The notes under the pieces: model-generated | Told to the model about the DNA's origin: nothing | What the model saw: the letters and a program-made list of their open reading frames with translations, nothing else | Databases searched by the model: none | Made by a program: the position numbers and the translations under genes | Source of the DNA: Nemania diffusa | Lineage: Eukaryota; Ascomycota; Sordariomycetes; Xylariales; Xylariaceae | NCBI GenBank assembly: GCA_038501195.1 | Contig: JBBPUQ010000002.1 | Coordinates: 1,922,001-1,986,000, forward strand | Direction: 5' to 3' | Length of the DNA: 64,000 nucleotides | Shown here: positions 25,065 through 37,476 of the stretch, piece after piece | Position numbering within the stretch: position 1 is the first letter of the stretch | How the letters are laid out: every line of letters starts with the position of its first letter

Positions 25065-26046
25065 ATAACCAAGGTCTCGCTAAGGTAAATATATATATCT
25101 ATATTTCCACACAGTTTATACCCGTCGTTCCTGTCCTTTGCTGCGTTGCGTACTCTTTGCATCTATTTACCCCCTCTCCGTTTTTTTTCCCTTCCCCTTT
25201 CTATCACATGTGCAGTCTTTTTTACATGGCTATGGACGCCGCCATGATGCCGCAAGATCTCCTCCATTTCCAAATGGGAATATCTCGACAGTAGCCAGGA
25301 AGTGGAGTGGTAGTTTTTCCTCAACCGGTCTACAAGGACGCGGGCATTTTAATTAATCGACAGCCAATTGGATCAAACGGACGACATGCACCGGCGATGC
25401 TAGAAGGGAAGCGCGGCAGCAGCGAAGACAGCAAACAAACATAAGAACGCCAGAGGAGAAGGTTTCCAGTAATACCTAGGTATCTATCTAGCTCTTCAGA
25501 AGGCGTACTTAGTCAACAACCACAAACATCGAACAATATCGACTGCAGCAGCCAGCAACCGCAACAATCGCCGGAATTTGTATCATCGACCAAGAAACTA
25601 ATATGTGCGCATAGGCAAAGGTCAGTGTGACAGGTTGATTTTCTTTTCGCGTCGAGTTCCTATTACTACCAAATACCAAATACCAAAGTCCCCCTCTCCC
25701 CCACCCCTGGTCAAGTACACACACTTGTAGTGGGTACCAGCCATGGAACCCGCTCGCTTTCGCACGACCTTGAAGCTGCAGGGTATATCTACAGCATCAG
25801 GTACCTACACATGCTTTGTTGAAGGTCCAGGACCGGCTCTCATTCGTCCCTCAGTTGTGCCTTTTGGCAACGCTGATGCTGTCATTTTTCTTTTTGTTTC
25901 CCGAGAGGGATTTTCAAAAAGGTGAAAGGTGACAAAACAATCAGAGCCGGCCAGACCAGATCATGTATTCCTGTTTTGATACTTGCAGCGCTAGAGTCAA
26001 TCTCGCACCTGTAGTCCATGGATGCTAAGTGGCAGCACGAGAGGCC

Positions 26047-26066
26047 GAGCGAGCGAGCGAGCGAGC
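26047..26066. repeat. (GAGC)5 microsatellite
   Basis: Five perfect GAGC units. Confidence 0.85.
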
Positions 26067-26592
26067 AAGAGAGCAAAGATTCTACCTATGCGTACAAGAT
26101 GACAAGGGCACAGTGGCCAAGGGCCAATGAGCGCTGGGCGATGGGCGATGATACATACGCATAGGTATTCATTCCCCCAGCCGGTCCCGGTGAATCATTC
26201 CTCTCTGTGCCACAAGACGTTTAGGTATACATCGATGTCATTTTTATAATATTTCTACCACTTAACGCACGTACTTTTTTTTTCCCTTGCACACGCCTGG
26301 GTACATGCGGACACCTACCCTGGGTCTTCGCTCTGATACCACTTCCCCATATTTCAATCTACCTAATTCAGTACCTCTACTTTGTACCTTCGTATTTTAT
26401 TTTATTCCAGGCCGTCGCATTATCCCCCCCTATCCTTTCATCACCATGTCCCCAATCCCCTTCTGAGGCTTCTGTGGTTGTAGGGCGCTCTCACTGAGTG
26501 GGTACTTACTATGCACGCCTAAGGTAGCTAACACCCGAGTGTACCTGCCTCCCGGTGCTGCTGCGATCCAGAATGGCGCTGCTCCCCTGCCT

Positions 26593-26608
26593 GCTTGCTT
26601 GCTTGCTT
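26593..26608. repeat. (GCTT)4 microsatellite
   Basis: Four perfect GCTT units in a pyrimidine-rich stretch that continues as CTACC-type repeats. Confidence 0.75.
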
Positions 26609-28299
26609 ACCTACACTACCTCTACCTGCCTACCTCACTACATACTTGTACATGTACCGTGCCACTTCTGTACATCACTCTCATGTACCTCGTTCTATCT
26701 GCCTCGGTATATATGTACCTGGCTCTAGAACGGCTCTGGCGTGCAAATTCTCCAGTTCTCTGATCCTCTCTGGTCCTCCACTCTCCCATACCCGAATCGC
26801 GTGGACTGCGCCATGCTTGATACTGTATCACAAGGCTTGTACCGGTCATGTACCCTTCCCACTCCAAGTCACTCTTGCACACACTGCCTTCCTTGCCTGC
26901 CTCTACCTCTATCTGCCCACGGCTCTGAAGACGCAAACATTTCTACCTACTCATTTACCTATTCACTGTTGCTGATTCATACGTTACCTGTTGACTACCC
27001 AGCACCTCTTTCTCGATCTAGACCGTAGGCCCTGGGATGTCTGTCTTGTGCCTCTCTCTGTCTTCTTTACAACACACTTCCGGACTTGCTCCTATACACA
27101 CCAGTTAAACAAACACACCACATATATTTATTATCCATACATGCTCCCTGGCACCTCCGGGCAAACATCCTGCTGACTGACCCGTTTCTGACTCCAGCCG
27201 CTGCAGGTCCTGACCCTACAAGCTGCTGATACTCTGCTTCCTCGTTCTTGGCCACCAATGCCGTAGCCTAGTAGAGGCTGCTGCACCGTCCACGGGGAAG
27301 ACGGAGTAAGAAAATAGCACTAACAGCAAAAGGAGGACAAGAGTCGACAACAGGCAAATACACCACTCGACTCGCCTGCACCAGCATCTTTAACTGTCTA
27401 TCGTCTCCGCCATCTGCAAACCACATCATTGCTACTATCACTCGTCATTTGAATACTGTAGTTTTTTTTTCTCTGGCCATAGTACCATGAACTGACGATA
27501 TCTGCCTTGGTCTCTAACAGGACTTTGAGCCTTCGCCGCCCACTTGCACCGGGCTAGAACATTATATCGACAACCCGGCCATAGCTGATATGCGGTATGT
27601 TGCTCCTCTCCCCCTCTCAGAAATGCGATGCCATTCCTCCGTGTCCACGATGCGAACGTGGAAAGTATAAAAACTCCTATATTCCTGTAGTCTGCTAGAC
27701 ATTTCACGCCGATCCTGTACCAAACCTTCTACGGTTTTCTGTCTCTCCATGTATGGGCAGGGCTTTTTTGGGAATTGGGCACAGATCGTGTTGTACTGAT
27801 CAGGCGCTTCCCGTACCCTTTTTCTTCTCATTCTCGTTGGTGCTCCCACCGGCCACAATATGCTACTATAGTTGGTTGTGCTGCTGCGGCGACTATGGGC
27901 TGGGTGCAAGGGTGTGGCTGCCCTTGCCGGGCAGAGACTGCAACACAATTAAAACTTGTCGTTGTGGCTCTCCCGGCCCTTGCTGCCCCCAGGCCCTGGA
28001 GGCTTGGGCGCTGGGCTCTGGGCGCTGGACTTCGGACTATGGGTTGCGTGGGCTAGTGGTGTTTGTGACTCGCTGCTCCCGATCCTGATCCCCCATCCTG
28101 TTTCCTTTGTATGACGACAACGTCGTTTTCAGTATCACCATTGCCCCGTCGCACTCAGACAGCTGGCACCGTGGCGTGTTGTGTGTTGTGTGGGAGCACG
28201 ATACAGCATCGTCGCGCAGGCTTCCTCGCGCTGCACGCGAATCACCCTTCACCTTTTATCACGGGCCCCTGCTGATCCGTCTGCATTAGATACAATCAG

Positions 28300-30056
28300 G
28301 AACCTTCCAGTATCACATCGCTGAGCCTAGAAACCCCTTCCCAGTCGCCGTCGGTGCTGAGCGGTTTCCCAGCCCCCTTACTTAACAACAGTACGGGGTA
28401 TTCCCCGGAGAACGGGCATTATTACCCTCCTCCGACTTCACAGTTGTTCTCCGCTGCCGCCGTCGATCCTAGGTCACGTCTGGGCTCTAAGTAAGTCACG
28501 CAGCAGTACACTTCTCCCTCCCACGTATGCCCTCATGCTCCAGTCCGCGCCCAGTTAGTCTTCGCCTTGCTCATCAACGTAACAGCAGCACCCCCTCCAC
28601 GGGCATGGCACATGTCCCTCGCACAACACCTCTGCCCAATCCAGGATACAGCGTCAGAGAGGTCTACGCGGGCTCAAGACCGTCGTTTATGAGATCGACG
28701 GATCACATATCTAGGACATCGTTCGCAACCCCTTTGCGACGCCACCCGCTTTCGCCAACACCTAGTCCAAGCATTGGGTTCACCAGCCCCATAAGGATGG
28801 AGGTTAGCCACCAGTACGGGAAGAGCTCGGCCATGGGCACGCCTCCGCTATTGCCCTTGGTTGCTCACGGGCAATTGGTATACAACGATACTACGGCACC
28901 GGGACCAGGTACTCAGGTCAAAATCGACATTCAAGGCGCCATCGACAAAGGATTCTTCCTGTCGGATGGAGAATGGACCTGCTATCGCCGAAATTATTTT
29001 TCCTGCACCTGTTCGTACGGCCTGACGCCTCATTTTCCCAATGCGACGATGCAGTATATCCCAACAGGGTCGGCAACGTCCTACCAGGTGTTCGGATTTG
29101 CCATGACAATTTCCGCCGTTGTATCTGATAGTGATTCCCAAAGCATAGACTTGGTGCAACACACACCTAAGAGGGATAAGGGCCCAACCGCAAAACCGGA
29201 GAAGGTGAAATTATTGCCCAAGGCCCCTCACCCTCAGCAAGCATCACACTCGTTGGGGCTATACCAGGATCACCACTCCATGGCGGGTGGTTCGAGAGCA
29301 ATCTACGAGGGCGGATATAGTTCCAGTGCTCAAGCACCATATGCAACAGAGCACACGTTTGAGCGGATCCAATTCAAGCAGGCTACCGCAAACAACGGCA
29401 AGCGAAGAGCTGCACAACAGTACTACCACTTGGTGGTAGAGCTTTATGCTGACGTGGGCACGCAAAACCAGGGCGAGCAGTATATCAAAGTCGCAGAACG
29501 AAAATCAGCCAAGATGATTGTCCGCGGCCGTTCTCCTGGACATTATCAGACAGAGCGACGGGGCAGCACGAGCAGTGGTCCTGGAGGCTCGAGCGGCATG
29601 GGTAGCTACTCGAGCTCGCAGGTACTTGGGGGAGACTATGGGACGAGTTCCTCCAATCTTCTCCCCAATGCGTATGGAGCAAACTACGAAGCTCGATCTG
29701 GGCATTACACTACGACTCGCCACCCCGATATCGGAATGGAATCATTGATTCCTGCGGATGAAGCGAAAGCGATCGAGGGAACCAAGGATTACCAATATTA
29801 TCCGTCTACAATATACGAGGGTGTCGAGCCCCATCACAGGATCGAAATGTACTCCCATCGTAACGAGGCGGCGGATAACCTTTTAACCGCCACAAGTTCT
29901 GCCGTGGACTCCTCAAAAGTCAAGCATGAGTTTGATCATTCGTTGCCTAGCATTTACCAGCCCGGGTCTGCGTACTACCATAGAACCTGTGGCCGCTACG
30001 AGGGTAGGGCAACGTCGGCTGGCTACTATCCTACGCCTCTCTCCCAATCCGGTTGA
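28300..30056 (+). CDS. vib-1: Ndt80/PhoG-type transcription factor, VIB-1/XprG homolog (5' end unresolved)
   Basis: Two supported exons (28300-28490, 28544-30056) give at least 567 residues. The first exon lacks an ATG, so the start is further upstream: one model puts ATG at 28111, a 7-codon exon ending at 28131 (MTTTSFS) and an intron to 28299, phase 0. The Ndt80-like DNA-binding domain is clear: GQLVYNDTTAPGPGTQVKID, GFFLSDGEWTCYRRNYFSCT, and KRRAAQQYYHLVVELYADV, then KVAERKSAKMIVRGRSPGHY. VIB-1 in Neurospora controls heterokaryon-incompatibility genes, extracellular proteases and nutrient responses; XprG does the latter in Aspergillus. The C-terminal 180 residues are Ser/Gly/Tyr-rich and probably an activation region. 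The gene stands alone in about 26 kb of otherwise gene-free DNA. Confidence 0.88.
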
Positions 30057-32745
30057 GCATGGTTTTCGAGCACTGCCGAGGCGTATGGGGATAAGCTGAA
30101 GTATCCTAGTAGATATGGCAAGCTGTGTACGGTACCCCGTGATTTATAGCGCCCTGGTTCCGTACCTCCACCTTTGCATCAATCGGCAGCATCGGAAGAC
30201 ACGGGAGAGAAAAAGCATACTGGAATTTGTTTCATTCGGATTTAGCCTGGCTTTGGAGCTGGGTATGACGGCGTACGGAAATGGCCACGGAAAGACCAGA
30301 GCCTGGAGTTTAAACTGCATGGGTTATCCCAAGATACAAGATGTGAGGCATACGGCGAAACTGATATGGCATTGTGTAATGGTCTCGGATATACTAAACA
30401 AATGAGGTTTACGAAAGAGTGTGAGTAAAACGGAAGGCGGAGTACGGCAAGGATACCCAGACACGAGTGTTTTATTATGGAGCAGTTCTCGCGAGACTAG
30501 TGGCCCGAAATGCATATTCTGGTCCCTGGTCCCATGTCTAAACGAGAACCACGGCGGAAACAGTCATGGGTGGCGTTTGGCAAAGACGGATGGATTTGTC
30601 GGGAGCAACATTTTGATTTCCTTTCATATATGTCTTTCTGCTTCGATTGGGAGGCTATTGCGAATGATTTACTTGTTGCCCCGACGGCTAACAACTGGTT
30701 ACAAGTCGACACCTCCGTCTTTACTCTGGCTCGCGGGCTGTTGGGTGGGACAGTTGTTTGCGAGTTTTCCGCAAAGCCGTAACGACCGGTTGCCGAATGC
30801 CAGTTTGGCAGGCAAATTTAGATATACGGTACCTTGCGGAGGCTCGGGTTCTCCTTAGCATAGCTTATTACCTTCGCAATTGCAAGAAGTTCAATATGCT
30901 TCCGATCGGTGCTATCTAGCCGTAGTAGGCCCTGGCTTATTTACATGGTAGATGCGCACCGTTCTACTTGAATCTTGGTCTGGGCGATGGACATGCAAAC
31001 GATGATTCACTAGATTTGCTAAGTAGTGAGGGAATACCTACCCTAGCTAGGGAGGTACTTACTCAATAGTCAGAGGCAACCATCAAGCATGATGCTATCT
31101 GTATCTGTACTCTGTACTGTGGTAGTGCATATGCCCAGCCAGCCTCACCCAGGGTCCCACAGCGGGAACTAGGGGCGCTAAGAAAGCACGTCCAAGGGAG
31201 AAAGGAAAACGGCAACCAGGAACTACCTACTAAATTATACACGATATAGTAGGGATCTCCGACCCTACTCACCTACCTACTGTAGAAAATTGCCCTGTTT
31301 GTCTCATGCACTTCCTACGTATATGTACTTGTAGCTATACAAACCATCTGCAACCTGGTTTACGTCCCCAAGATACATCACTGTCTACATTAAATTTTTA
31401 GCATCTAATTAACCATTATAGGGCTGCTAGTGTCTAGAAGATCCTCGATCAGGATCTTCATATGCACCTTGTAAGGTATGGTCTTAAGGGCGTTGGTAAG
31501 AGAGCTCTGCTTACCCCTCATTGTACATGGTGTGAACAAGGGCACTCGCTAGCAACAGGAGAAGTGGGGAGTGGGAATGCAGCTAGCTCCACTTACATAC
31601 CCGCTGTACATATGTACTATGTAGGTAGCACACCAGCCTAGAACAAGCATGAGCATATTATTACTACTATTTCTATTATTACTGCGTAGGTATTATTAGT
31701 GCAATTAATCATACGTACCCTTACTGCTCCAGACACATGGGACCAAATGTCCAATGCGCACAACTCATCCCCTGACCGATGATCGACAACACATTAGAGT
31801 ACGGTGTCTACCGAGAAATCCTGACTGCTCCGATTAAAAGATCAGCAGGTATTCGTTTCCCAAGTTGTAAATTAAATATGTACAAGGGAGTTGGGTGATA
31901 CACTACGCTAAGGGCTAAGATAATAAATGACATATGTTGCTTGCTATAGTCGGCGGTTTCTTGGCAATGGCGTTTTACAAGGCATACGGTGTGGGCATAT
32001 AATGCAAGGGATGCTTGACCATCTACCTTCTGATAAAAATACACTCCTATTCTTGTAGCAAACAAACAGTCACCCCGAAAAAGGCACTAGTCTAGTGAGT
32101 TGTTGCTGAATGCGGGGGTGCACTAAAAGTTGTAGGTAGGTGGGTATAGCAAATACTACGCAGTACGCTACTGAGTATATGGATGTACAGTAGGCGCCGT
32201 ATTTACGGTAAAAAATGGCCCCGCACACTAGGAAACGGGATCTAAATCGCGTGTAGAATGGTGGAACAGACCGCAGCCGAGAACATGGAGCAGGGGAGTA
32301 GCGGCAGTATTGCAATACCTATGATTTCAGAGTTTGATAATTGGGAATGACGGGGGAGTTTGACAGTTTGTGGATCCAAGCTTACCTATAGACATATTTA
32401 CATGGATAAGTTATGGGCCCACTCTTCCTGGGTGGCATTGTGCGATAATAGTTCTGATTCGTAAAAAAAGGCAGAAAAACCGCGGGAGATTTGCAGAATG
32501 CACCAAAATATTCAACAGCCTCATGTTTCAAAACAAGGGTCCAACCTACCGTAGTACAGTATGCGTAAGTTCTATCAAACAATTGCTAAGATATCGGTCC
32601 TTTTACCTTGAACAACGAATTAACTTGCTCACAAGAGTATACCTACCAGATACCTAGTTTAGTCTTTCTTAGCCACAGATCAATGACAAGACTCCCGTCT
32701 CTTGCGGTAGTGTGATGCTGTCCGGGCGGCGGCGTGTTTGTCTAA

Positions 32746-32889
32746 TAGGTACCTAGGTAAGGTACTTAGATGGTGGCAAGTGGGCAAGCTACTTCCAAAG
32801 TACACTATCAGACTAGTACCGAGGTTGGTACCTCCACGGTAGGGCACTTACAGTAGCTTACCAGGTAGGTAGGTACGTACGTAGGTGGT
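32746..32889. repeat. Cluster of TAGGTAC/GTACCTA motifs
   Basis: Contains AGGTACCTAGGTAAGGTAC and further on a run of GTAGGTAGGTACGTACGTAG. Similar short palindromic words occur at many intergenic places in the window (11167, 17461, 18178, 41221, 47011). Confidence 0.6.
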
Positions 32890-33902
32890 GGTGCACTATA
32901 CTAGTACACTGCTACACTACTTTAGTGTCCGTCAAATCCTCTCCGACATGCAGCTAGACCCCCCCTGCTCTCTTCTCTTTCTTCACCATTACATATTAAC
33001 GCCCTTGACGTAACAACTCTACATCCCGCCGTGGATAGCTAAGGCACGCCATTGACTTTCTATTCGCTGAATTTAACCCAGAAACCACCAATCATATCAT
33101 CAGTTATTTGTATATCTTGAAACGAGAGAAAGTCTTGGGTGAGTGAATCCAACCTTGCCCAGCCGGCTACGGCACCTTATTTGTTCTATGTAGATACAGC
33201 CTCATTATCATGACATACCTACTGCAGCAGTAGGCTTGAGCAGCTAGCTGGTTCTCCACTCGAACTCAATCGGTTGATGTTTAGCTGTATCGGGGTATCG
33301 ATCTCTATTCGACTGTCGAGGTACCTCCGCAGTACGTCGACCACAGCGTACAACATATCGATCTATGTACTGTATGCACCCACCTATTCTTGGGCACGAG
33401 AGGAGAGTGCCGTCAATAACGTGGCGGTAAGTCACAGTCCTACCGTACCCATTGTTGTGTGGTGCCGTACAGTACCTAGTCTCGGCTTGAATTCCCTAGG
33501 TAGCATATGAGGTGCTTAGTTTTACCCCCATGTCGGTTGGCCAAGACCTGTTCATTTCGATGCCGGGCTTGGCACACGCGATCGAACAGCCGCTTCTCTA
33601 CACTAAGTAAAGTCCTGTACAGCATCATACCTACCGTGCACTAGCTTACGTAGGTACTTTCCAGAGAGCGCACGGCATTAACCGTACGTTACTCTGTACA
33701 CTAGGCACAGTTTGCGTACAAAATGCAGCATAACTACTGATATGTATCTACAGTACAGAATACCATATGAGTACCTACCGTATCAAGTAGGCTGGTCTCC
33801 CGCCATGGACCTATCCTACCCCTGCCCCTGACACAAGCCATTGCCGGCCGAAGCGATGCAGCCACGAAGCCAAGAACCCTCATCATTAGAGAAACCTGCC
33901 CA

Positions 33903-33910
33903 CTGAGGGC
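33903..33910 (+). repeat. Target-site duplication, left
   Basis: CTGAGGGC, identical and in the same orientation as 34573-34580, directly abutting the element end. Confidence 0.7.
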
Positions 33911-34005
33911 GTGTACCCAGACAACCTGACCAGTACCCCCCCTTGATCAACACACCAATACCCAAATCAGGTCAGTGAAGTGGATGCGATCAACAGCGCT
34001 AAAAC

Positions 34006-34022
34006 ACTAGTACTGGTCGGAT
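34006..34022 (+). repeat. 17-bp direct repeat flanking the AT-rich core, left
   Basis: ACTAGTACTGGTCGGAT; the right copy at 34467-34483 differs at one base. The ACTGGTCGG word also occurs in both terminal repeats, so this may be a subterminal transposase-binding motif. Confidence 0.75.
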
Positions 34023-34044
34023 AATTTCAAAGTAAAATTAATAA

Positions 34045-34172
34045 AATAATCAATTATTAATCGATTGCAGTAAAATATTTTTAACTTAGGTAAAATTTAT
34101 ATATAAATAATAATCGATTATTAATCAATTGTAATAAAATATTTTTAACTTAAATAAAAATTATATATAAAT
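34045..34172. repeat. 64-bp tandem duplication inside the AT-rich core
   Basis: Two units (34045-34108, 34109-34172) share phase over their whole length with a handful of changes, and a partial third unit starts at 34173. Most remaining C/G bases are in ATCGAT words. Confidence 0.7.
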
Positions 34173-34466
34173 AATAATCGATTAATAATCAATTAATAAT
34201 TAATAAATATATATATAAAAGTTATTTTTTAAAAAAAAAATTAAAAAAAATAAAAAATATATATTAATTATTAATTAATTATTAATCGATTAGCTATTAA
34301 TTAACAAATATTATATTATATATATATATTATATTATTTTAATATTAATAATAAAATAATAAATAATATAAATATTTTTTATTTATTAAATATTAATTAA
34401 TTAATATTTAATTATTTATCGATTATTAATCGATTAACTATTTAGTAAAAAAAATATTTTAATTTT

Positions 34467-34483
34467 ACTAGTAGTGGTCGGAT
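34467..34483 (+). repeat. 17-bp direct repeat flanking the AT-rich core, right
   Basis: ACTAGTAGTGGTCGGAT, partner of 34006-34022. Confidence 0.75.
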
Positions 34484-34572
34484 GGGGCGGCTTTCTTATT
34501 TTCTATTGGCTGTTTTTTAGCACTGTAGGTATGTGGGGGTAGGGGGGTACTGGTCGGGTTGTCAGGCCCCTC

Positions 34573-34580
34573 CTGAGGGC
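34573..34580 (+). repeat. Target-site duplication, right
   Basis: CTGAGGGC, partner of 33903-33910. Confidence 0.7.
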
Positions 34581-37454
34581 TTAAGGGTTTGCTTACAAGG
34601 CATTAGCAAATCGCTCACCGAGATGAGATTTTTCGAGAAGGCAGCCTGGCCCCCCCACTAAATGAACTTGTAAGTGCAGCATACGTAGAATTATGTATGT
34701 AGAATGCGGTTGCTACCCGAGCATGCTGATGCTACATAATCGTCTTCTTTCATTCCTCCCCAATCTAGAAGCATTCAAACAGATCACGGGATGAACTAAT
34801 TCCACTACAACAACATACCTACAGTATAACTATTCATACCTACAATAACGACTACGCGTATGGGCAAATCATGATGGCTTGCGTGCTTTAGTTGGCGTTG
34901 TCTAATTAAGCTTTTGTGGAGCTTGAATTGACGGTGGCTAGCTACTTAGCTCACGCCATCACCAGCAAAGTTTAAGTATAAGTAGATAGCCCCATACAGA
35001 ATGCATTTGACAGCTGTCTCCTTGGACAATTATTGGATTTTGACTTTGTCCATACCGCTGACCCTCGAGCAGCTAAGTAAGGTTCCATTACTCTACGTCA
35101 TCTAATCTCGCCCCTTGTCATGGGCATAAACATACCGGTACAGAACTCCCAGGAGGAGTGGTCTCGATCTTGGTCACCGAGCATTGCGCCAAGAGAAGCG
35201 AAATGCACTATAGTTGTATTTCGGACCGAAAGACCTAGAGGACATGAAAACCTCTGACCGTCAATCTCGGAGTCGCCATCTCTCTAATACACGAACTGCA
35301 CGTCCTTTCAGCTGCTAGGATCTACTCCGTCTCTCTCTTTCTCTCTTTCTTTGCTCCTTTCATCGATAATACCGGCCTCTTCCCTCCCCACCATAATGTA
35401 TACCTAGATTGTCCGGGGGTTTGGACTACGCAGTATATCGCCATAATATTCGAAATGCGATTGGTCCTTCAGCTGTAGGTTGCATTGCGACCCTGCTGTG
35501 GCAGCCCTCAAGAGAAATCAGCTGAAAGCGTGGGTATCAGCCTTCTAAGTCGCTATTTCTCAGACGAATTAGTAATAAGGTGATACTCACCCAGTACTTC
35601 GGGACAAAGCTGCATTTATAGAGGATTAGCCTATCCAGGTATTCCCCGTACTGTATGGCTTTTCTCCAGTGATCCGCATTTCTATCGCGCGGAAGTAGCA
35701 CGCCTACTACTCATTGTCAAGGCCGATAGTATACTCAGCGAGTCGGTACGCCGTAATTCACAGAGTATCATCTATTTAAGACACAATAGTACACGGCATA
35801 TTACCTACATTCTAGATAACCGAGTGTCTTTATGCACATCACCAAGCTAGTTCGGCACTCATCCCCTAACAGTAACTTCAGGCGATTCCGTTCGGTCAAA
35901 GCAGGTTAAGCCCGACACCACCAGATGGCTCGCCCACCCCTGTCGCCCGCGCAGAGGAATGGCACCCATGAGTTCTTCGCCCGTAATTATGCGGTTTAGG
36001 TATTGCTGCCATGTTGGCGGGATTTGATCGTCAGGACAGGAAGTGGGTATTTCCCTATCTAGAGCAATCTCGCAAAAAGATGTACCCATTCGCTCTTATG
36101 TACATATGTATGTAAGTATAGCATGCATTCAGCTCGCCACCTCTGCATCTCAGATTGCCTATTGCCAATTGGGATCCCGAACTTTGCTAAGGGTCGTTAG
36201 TTTCCTCAGATGATGTTCTAGCGGCCCTCGACCCCCTCTCTGACCTGGCCTACCTACTGTTACATTAACTCGCTACATTGTATATTTCTTCCAACAATCT
36301 TGGCAACGTTGAATGCTACTCTGACATACACTACCAAGCACCCCCTTTTTGTTACACGACTTTCCTACTCTCCTCAGCCCTACGCACAACTTTGTATCAC
36401 TATCGCCCTACCCACGGAATGGGCTGGAGGCGTGCGTCCGGAATAGATCCGGGGACTTGCCGGGCTGACGCAGGATTGCGGACGAGTAAGATAAATATTA
36501 TCTGCATACGTAAGTAAGTACTAGGTTGCTGCCTATAAGCCACACCGATAGAGGATTACCGTCCTTGGGAATGCTACTACTAATGTACGTAGGATATGTA
36601 TGATCTGCATATTACCTGCATAAACCACAGAACTGTCCTTGCCCGAACTGTGCCGCTGGCCCCCCCCTCTGCCCCCCAGCCGCTTTCACGTCACACTACT
36701 AGTTACAAGCATCCTAGTTAAGTCTCTAGAGCGTAGTACAGCCAGCCGATGTAGACTTAACGTTTCCCGGCGGCCCCGCAGGAAACTCAGCGTCACTTGA
36801 TTTCTACGGTACAATCCGGGGCGATTACTTGTTTAGGCATCTGGGGTTTGAAAGCCAAGTTTGATTACCAGGTAGATAGGTTGGTCCCGACAATTACGTA
36901 CTCGGAACTCGGAGACAGGCGCTTCGCTATCTATCCAGTGATTCGAGGGAACGGCCATTGCCTACTTAAGCGATGTGCTGCTAGAGCTGCACCGCTCCTC
37001 CGCCGCAACCCCGACAGGCATAGCGATATTTAGCCTGCCGCCAGTTTCTGCTTCCGCTCGTTGATTCTCATAATACGAGTTGTCAAGGTTAGTACAAATC
37101 CTACTGGTGTAACCGCCTAAGCGCAACCTTAGGCGAAACTTACTCAATCCGCAAGCGCGTTTGTACAACGCGCGGCACGTGGGGGTTAGACCAAAATGTC
37201 GCTACCTGGGTGATACAATGCCTACTCGACAAAGGACCGTGGGGGGAGGGGAAAGGGGAGGATAAGGCGGGTGTCATCACGTTAGACGTCACGATGCGGG
37301 CAAGAGATGCGGGCCTGTGCTTAGGCTCGGCACTGATGTCTTGTCCTGTCCTGCCTAGGCCGGGCTGACTGTGACTGGTCTCGCAAACTCGACCAATGTC
37401 ACGCTAACAACTGAGACAACAGCAGGTGCCCTTCGCTGGATGTAGGTATATAAC

Positions 37455-37476
37455 AGCTTAGCTTAGCTTAGCTTAG
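37455..37476. repeat. (AGCTT)4 repeat
   Basis: Four perfect AGCTT units plus AG. Confidence 0.85.

Larger units (their letters stand above)
22865..28299. other. Upstream region of the VIB-1-like gene, microsatellite-rich
   Basis: About 5.4 kb immediately upstream of the supported VIB-1 coding exon. Long pyrimidine-rich stretches on the plus strand (for example 24300-24520 and 26280-27200) and several short tandem repeats mark it. Many overlapping ORFs of 60-130 codons occur on both strands but are repeat-driven. A 58-codon ATG ORF at 24888-25064 is the only one with coding-like sequence. It may hold a long leader, introns and the true start of the gene. Confidence 0.5.
30057..33910. other. 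Gene-poor region downstream of the VIB-1-like gene
   Basis: About 3.9 kb. The first several hundred bases are presumably 3' UTR. A 145-codon ORF (30421-30858, +) overlaps shorter ORFs on the other strand and shows no domain. Dense TAGGTAC-type motifs occur at 32746-32760 and 32862-32889. No gene supported. Confidence 0.5.
33911..34572. mobile_element. Non-autonomous TIR transposon (hAT-like MITE) with AT-rich core
   Basis: A 662-bp element is bounded by an exact 8-bp direct repeat CTGAGGGC (33903-33910 and 34573-34580), the target duplication length of hAT elements. Immediately inside are 31-bp inverted ends that align without gaps: positions 10-31 match except for one C/T change (ACAACCYGACCAGTACC core), while the outer nine are more diverged. 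A second inverted block, CAGYGCTAAAA, lies further in on both sides. No transposase frame exists, so it would have been moved in trans. The core (34023-34466) is nearly all A and T. hAT membership rests on target length and end layout, not on homology. Confidence 0.75.

Noticed and set aside
27562..28088. ORFs of 111-128 codons on both strands
   Set aside because: No domain, Cys/Trp composition is not protein-like, and they lie in the presumed VIB-1 leader.
34023..34466. AT-rich block as centromere or mitochondrial insertion
   Set aside because: It is only 444 bp, has sharp repeat-framed edges and lies inside a TIR element, which explains it better.
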